Shown piece by piece: positions 59,154 through 64,000 of a stretch of 64,000 nucleotides of DNA (position 1 is the first letter of the stretch; each line of letters begins with the position of its first letter). Both the position numbers and the translations under genes were made by a program. Source of the DNA: Heracleum sosnowskyi (Eukaryota; Streptophyta; Magnoliopsida; Apiales; Apiaceae); the NCBI GenBank assembly GCA_030848705.1, contig CM061236.1, forward strand, positions 136,019,970 through 136,083,969. The letters run 5' to 3'. The notes beneath the pieces were generated by a model. It did no database searches and was not told the DNA's origin. It was given only the letters and a program-made list of their open reading frames with translations.

Positions 59154-61651
59154 TCATGAGGCAACGGTAGTGGACGGCGATTGACGAGCGTCTTCATCAT
59201 CAGGAGGCGAGGTCCCATCAAGTTCGGCTTTCTTCCTCGCCTCTTCCTCAGCTTTCTCCCTCTCAAATTTCTTGCGAAGGTCTTGCTTCGCCTTTTCAAT
59301 GAGTTGCACGTTTTTTGCTGAGAAGTCGATCATGAAGTTGGGAACTGAAGGCGGGTAATGAATCGACCAATCATACTCAGGATCAGTGGCGAGGAAGCTG
59401 TATAAATAAGAGAAATAGCGTTCAGAATAAGCTTCACATTGGACTTTCTTTTGGTTAGCCTTTAGCCCATCCAATTCAGTCTGGAGTTTCTCAATCGCCT
59501 TGGCGTGAGCCTCGCTTTCAGAATTGGCTGTGTCTGTTAATTGGGAAATGATTTTCTTCAAATTCCTTGTCTCTTCTTTATGAGCCTCGCCTAGGTCGAA
59601 GACCTTCTTTTCTTCTTCATTGAGTTGGTTCTTATAATAATTAGCAGAATCTTTGGTGGTCTTGAGAGACCGCTCCAAACTCGCATGCTCGCCTTCAAGA
59701 GTATTCAGATATGTCATCCCGTGAAGGAATGATTCTTCAAGAGCTCACCTCAAGTTTAAGCTCACCTCATCCCTGTCTCGATCATTCCATGTTTTGACAT
59801 CTTTTTCTTTTAAATTCATAGCACCGAGGCTTCCATATAACTCTACCACACCAGAAGACATGGTGCCTGCATTTTGTTTTCCCTTTTTTGAGGTATCGCC
59901 TTTGCCACCTCCAGGAACAATGAACGTTCCACCTCTTTTCCTTTGCTGCTTTTCTTTATCTATAGGCTTAAGAGGGGCCGCTGCTTGGGCGAGAATGATT
60001 GTTGGCCTCGTCTGATTTAATTTCGGTGTTGAGGTTTTTGTGTCCTCAACCTCGTCAAATGGGTTATTTCCAAAAGGAAGTGCGGCCATTTTACCTGCAT
60101 GATATGAGATGGTTAAAAGAGGCTAAATATAAATAGGCGAGGCTAAATAAAAGCAATAAAGACAGAAATTAAGGCAAGGACTAGCAAATACCTTTACCTG
60201 TTTCTTAAAGACATTTAATCTTTTTCTTAACCAATGTTCTAGACATCTTTTTCGAAAAAGAAATGTATGGAACCTGACCAAAGCCCTTATTATAAAACCC
60301 ATGGGCGAAGAGGCTTTCAGGGGTCACTAATTTTTCTAAATCTTTCTCGTCCTTTGGCAAATCGGATATAATGTCCGCCCTTTTTAGTGGATCGCCTAAC
60401 AGTTTAGTTTGAGTAGGTTTGTCTACAAAGAAATAAAGAAAAATGATAAAGTGCTAAAGTAAAAATAAAGAGGACGCAAATGGCGATGTAGATGTACAGG
60501 CGAGGAGGATAATTACAAGGATTTAAGTTGAATTGGGTCCTCACCCTGGGTATATCATAGAGCTAAAAATATTCGGGCTTCCAAATATTCATGTTACTTG
60601 GATTTCCGGCAGAAAATCCTTTTTTGTTATGTTTAGGAAAAACAGCGAAGTAGAAAAATCCCATATCATTTCCAATTTTCCTTAAGCTAACAAAATATGA
60701 CAACTCCTCCATGGTGGGCGCTTCGAAACCTTTTCTTTTGTACATCATATAAATACATATGGCGAGTCTGTAGCTATTAGGCGATAACTGTATTGGGGCG
60801 ATGTTATAATGTTCGATTATTTGCTGCAAGAAAGGATGCATGGGATATCCTAGGCCTAACTCAACCAGGCTACTAGTTAAAACCATTCGAGGAACAAGGA
60901 GTCCTTTAAAGTTAAATCGGTGCATCCTCATAAAAGAGCGAGGACACAACCACCTTCCCGAAAGATTGTAATATTCAATCAGCCACATGATGTTTTCTGA
61001 TGAAATGTTCGAGGCGAGCCCAGCACAAGAAATGATACATTTAGCCCTTCTCTCATCTGCCATATCATTCTCAGAAACGTTTTCGTCAAAATCTACATCC
61101 ACTTCATGTTCAAACACTTCTTGAGTGTGTGGATTATTTGGAGGGGAGGACATTGTGAAACGTATAGGCGACGATGAATAAGCGACTTCATCTTCCTCGC
61201 CTCTTTCTTCCTCTTCTCCCAAGTCGGATATATCCTCGCTGATATCAATGTCATCTCCGGGGTAATTGGAATAATATCTAATTTCTTTCTCATACATTCT
61301 TATGTCCTTACCTCGCCCTTTACCAAGTCTACTTGGACCGGCAACACCAAAATTTTCATAATTAAACAATTCGTGAAGATCGTCATCTGTCTCACCCATG
61401 TGTTCGGCGAGATAAGTGCTTGCAACATCATCGGAAGTTAGGTTTGGTGGAGAGCTCAATACGGGTACGAAAACCAAATCTGGGTTTTCAGAATTAATTT
61501 TCAAAATATTCGAGCGTCTCTTATGGGCTCTCAACCAATTAGGGTTCATAAGTTCTCTTAATTTTTCTTCGGAAAAATGAGTAGGCGACACTACTGGGGG
61601 CGACGATGCTGTTTGGCCATCTTGGCTTAAAGTTGATTCTTCCCTTGACAT
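59154..61651 (-). CDS. Antisense accessory ORF of Tat 2 (PF04195-like then coiled coil)
   Basis: The first block starts with ATG at 61651 (an alternative in-frame ATG is at 61657) and stays open to 60563. It has an acidic N-terminal half and a PF04195/Transposase_28-like domain around residues 230-340, with Y-P-M-H-P-F-L and S-P-N-S-Y motifs. Further open blocks are 60089-59745 (basic, Gly/Lys-rich) and 59717-59154 (coiled coil of about 120 residues, then a Glu/Lys-rich tail). The layout parallels the antisense ORF of the first Tat element despite low sequence similarity. Exon borders are not determined. Function unknown. Confidence 0.7.
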
Positions 61652-61657
61652 CTGCAA

Positions 61658-62177
61658 GGGGCAAGGAAGGTGTTAGTGTGTGCAGTAAATCAAGCACAAA
61701 TATTTTGTGCAAAATTTCTTTGAAAAAGTAGAGTTCAACACAAACTCTATATCTTCGCCCTTTAAACAAAAAGGAAATCCCCTTACAGAGTCGCATTCTA
61801 CGTGACCATTATACAATTCAGTTGTTGCGAATAAATTAAAAGAATCGTACCTTGTGAGTAAAAATAGGATCGCCGAGATGAATAAGAGAAGTGTCGCCTG
61901 AACAAAGACCTCGCGTTTTGGTGGACAGGGAAAATTTGACAGCAATTCGGTTTAGAGTAGAGAGAATAATGAAATGGGAAGCAAAATGAAGGGTATTTAT
62001 AGGCAAAAGAAGAGAGAGAATTTGAAGGACACGTGGCATGATTTTATGGGTCTCGAGTTACGTGACAATGGAAGATAGCTGTGATTTGTTTTGAGATCCT
62101 CGCAAGGTAAAAGGACGACGTTATCTGTGGGAAAAAAAGAATTTTAATTTCTTTTACAAAAAAAATATATTGTAATA
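61658..62177. other. Tat 2 region between antisense ORF start and polypurine tract
   Basis: About 520 bases that would hold the leader and promoter of the antisense ORF. No convincing frame is present. Confidence 0.5.
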
Positions 62178-62195
62178 AGGAAATTGGGGGGTAGT
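62178..62195 (+). promoter_or_regulatory. Polypurine tract of Tat 2
   Basis: AAGGAAATTGGGGGGTAG precedes the LTR start. Composition and position fit plus-strand priming. Confidence 0.7.
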
Positions 62196-62560
62196 TGTTA
62201 TAGGCGAAAATAAACATAGCCTCGCCCTTTCCTTAAGCCTTTTATCGTTGGGCCTGGACCATGAGGTTCAACATTATTCTGCATTTAGAAGTAGTGATCG
62301 TCCATGAAGCTCAGTAAAGAGCCTCACCCGTTCTTTGGTCTCGCCTTTTATCGTTGGGCTTGGCCCATGGGTTGTTTAATATTACTTTGCATTTGGTCTT
62401 GTCTTTTCTATGAGCCTCGCCTTTTTAGAAGACTCGGCTTCAATAAAGAGCCTCGTCATTGTGGAAGGCTCTGGCTCTTTTTGCCTGTTAAAGACTTTGG
62501 CTTGGTAATAAGTCTCGCATATACCTGGAATCTCCCCTTGCGGATACTTGGACGAAACAT
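62196..62560 (+). repeat. Partial 3' LTR of Tat 2
   Basis: Starts TGTTATAGGCG after the purine tract and is interrupted at about 62560 by the copia LTR fragment. It contains an imperfect 106-bp-period duplication whose copies start CCTTTTATCGTTGGGC at 62238 and 62344. The remaining right end is not visible in the window. Confidence 0.65.
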
Positions 62561-62817
62561 GGATTAGAATATTTGTGGTGCCTATAAATATAGATATTTG
62601 TAGGGGTTTTGAAGTATTGCAAAAGTTAGAGAGTTGTGTGTGATACACAAGAGAGAGCTTTTGTAATCAAAGTGAGGTGATTGTATTCAAGAGTGTTGAG
62701 TGAGGGAGCGACTCCAATCTTATAATACATTCATAGTGGATTTGTGGTTTTACCCTTCCTTGAGGTGTTTCCACGTTAAATTGTTGTGTTCTTTACTTTC
62801 GGCCGAGTAAGAGGGAT

Positions 62818-63453
62818 ATGAGCACCGTTGAGTGCTATTATTGTGGTGAAACGGGTCATATGAAGATGTTTTGTCCAAGCTTTAAAGAAGATGTGAAGTC
62901 CTTTAAGCAGATGAAGGGAAATAACAAAGTTGATGATGCAGACTCTACACTTGTGATCGACGAGGGAGAGTTTTTGATGGCGAGTGAGGATATCGTTCCT
63001 GGTTCGATGAAGAATAAATCAGAATGGGTGATGGACTCTGCTGCTTCTATGCATATATGTAGGGATCGAGCGATGTTTGAGACTTTATGCACCGATGAAA
63101 GTCTTGGTAATATTGTTGTGGGGAATGATGAGAAGATGAAGGTTCAAGGAGTTGGAACTGTTAGTCTTAAACTTCATGATGGTACGATCAAGAAAGCTCT
63201 CAATGTGAGATATGTACCAGATGCATCAAAGAATGTGTTATTTTTGAGTGTGTTGACATCACGTGGGTACAGGTTCGTTGGACGAGGGCGAAGTTGCAAG
63301 GTGTATAAAGGAAGAAACTTGATTTTACAAGGGATGATGCATAAGAAGAACATCTATTGTTTAGATGGTGAAGCAACGAATATGAAGATCGAGAAAAAGG
63401 TAAAATTCTCGGACTCGAATGAGGTATTAGGGAATTTGAGCCGTGGGAGGATT
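62818..63453 (+). pseudogene. Copia gag zinc knuckle and protease fragment
   Basis: The frame opens near 62818 with a C-x2-C-x4-H-x4-C zinc knuckle (62833-62874). It continues with the protease active site D-S-A-A-S near 63037 and the conserved V-R-Y-V-P-D segment near 63207. It then runs into the 3' LTR and stops at 63481. Integrase, reverse transcriptase and RNase H are deleted. Confidence 0.85.
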
Positions 63454-63918
63454 TGTTGGGGTCCGCCCCGAATTCCTAAATAAGTTAAGAATCATATTAT
63501 GAGCAGTATTCTAATTTGTGATAATTGAGGAAAGTCTTATTCTGGTAGAGATAAGAATTGTGGAATATTTCTATCCAAGATAAGAAAAGATGGTAATTGT
63601 CACAAATAGAATTGAGATATAATAGGATTAGAATATTTGTGGTGCCTATAAATATAGATATTTGTAGGGGTTTTGAAGTATTGCAAAAGTTAGAGAGTTG
63701 TGTGCGATACACAAGAGAGAGCTTTTGTAATCAAGGTGAGGTGATTGTATTCAAGAGTGTTGAGTGAGGGAGCGACTCCAATCTTGTAATACATTCATAG
63801 TGAATTTGTGGTTTTATCCTCTCTTGAGGGGTTTCCACGTTAAATTATTGTGTTCTTTACTTTCATGCTTGTTATTGTGTTTGATTAACGTTGATCTATA
63901 GTGGAAGCGATCCTAACA
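63454..63918 (+). repeat. 3' LTR of the deleted copia element (465 bp)
   Basis: Starts TGTTGGGGTCC after a GGGAGGATT purine stretch and ends TCCTAACA, with inverse TGTT/AACA termini. It has a TATA-like box CTATAAATATAG near 63645. Confidence 0.88.
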
Positions 63919-64000
63919 CATCGAACAAGTAATCACCATTTACACAATTAGATAAGGAAATTGCAAGATTAAACAAAAAATAAAACAGTTTCATGAACTT
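63919..64000 (+). repeat. Second copy of the CFIM25 3'-flank sequence
   Basis: These 82 bases match 51238-51319 with about four differences. The match begins exactly where the copia LTR ends and continues to the window edge. The same orientation implies a tandem copy of the CFIM25 3' region, and perhaps of the gene, to the right. Confidence 0.85.

Larger units (their letters stand above)
56402..62560 (+). mobile_element. Second Tat-lineage gypsy element, internally deleted
   Basis: Order: gag pieces (56402-57648), then integrase C-terminal half (57711-58335), spacer, antisense accessory ORFs (61657-59154), polypurine tract (62178-62195) and start of the 3' LTR (TGTTATAGGCG, 62196). Protease, reverse transcriptase, RNase H and the integrase core are missing. 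The 5' LTR is absent. The LTR is cut at 62560 by copia sequence. It is a different family from the first Tat element, judging by unlike gag and LTR. Confidence 0.85.
62561..63918 (+). mobile_element. Deleted Ty1/copia element (truncated 5' LTR, gag-protease piece, complete 3' LTR)
   Basis: 62561-62800 matches 63625-63864 of the 3' LTR with few differences, so the left LTR lacks its first 171 and last 54 bases. The internal part (62801-63453) has lost the primer-binding site, gag start and everything after protease. The 3' LTR is complete. It is a different family from the copia element at 45.7-50.4 kb. Confidence 0.88.

Overview
The window is plant nuclear DNA from a eudicot; I could not narrow the species. 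The evidence is intron-rich genes with GT-AG introns and clear plant orthologues (SHOC1, CFIM25, R2R3-MYBs, ascorbate cytochrome b561). It also holds typical plant mobile DNA: Ty3/gypsy Tat-lineage and Ty1/copia LTR elements, a TRIM, hAT- and Stowaway-type MITEs and Helitrons. Intergenic DNA is strongly A+T-rich.

Layout. 1-9978: 3' part of a decayed Tat-lineage gypsy element on the + strand, split in its reverse transcriptase by an 862-bp hAT element, with an antisense accessory ORF set and a short 3' LTR. 9992-14732 (-): three-exon OMA1-like peptidase gene whose zinc motif reads QQxxH instead of HExxH; a Helitron sits in its first intron and the Tat element lies immediately beyond its stop codon. 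15803-26018 (+): complete nine-exon SHOC1 meiotic crossover gene, with a 228-bp TRIM in intron 6. 27922-29502: second Helitron. 30222-32555 (+): four-exon cytochrome b561. 33567-36400 (-) and 41442-42961 (-): two R2R3-MYB genes, the second LAF1-like. Between them lie a hAT MITE, a LINE remnant and a MITE. 45669-50406: nearly intact copia element with both LTRs and a target-site duplication. 51537-53674 (-): seven-exon CFIM25 (NUDT21) gene. 54419-55775: 692-bp-period tandem duplication. 56402-62560: deleted second Tat element with its own antisense ORFs. 62561-63918: deleted copia element. 63919-64000: second copy of sequence from the CFIM25 3' flank.

The host genes are functionally unrelated (meiosis, mitochondrial quality control, membrane electron transfer, transcription, mRNA 3'-end formation) and form no cluster. 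More than half of the window is mobile or repeat DNA. Exon structures were inferred by eye from open frames, splice sites and family similarity. No search was run, so family names rest on recognised motifs.
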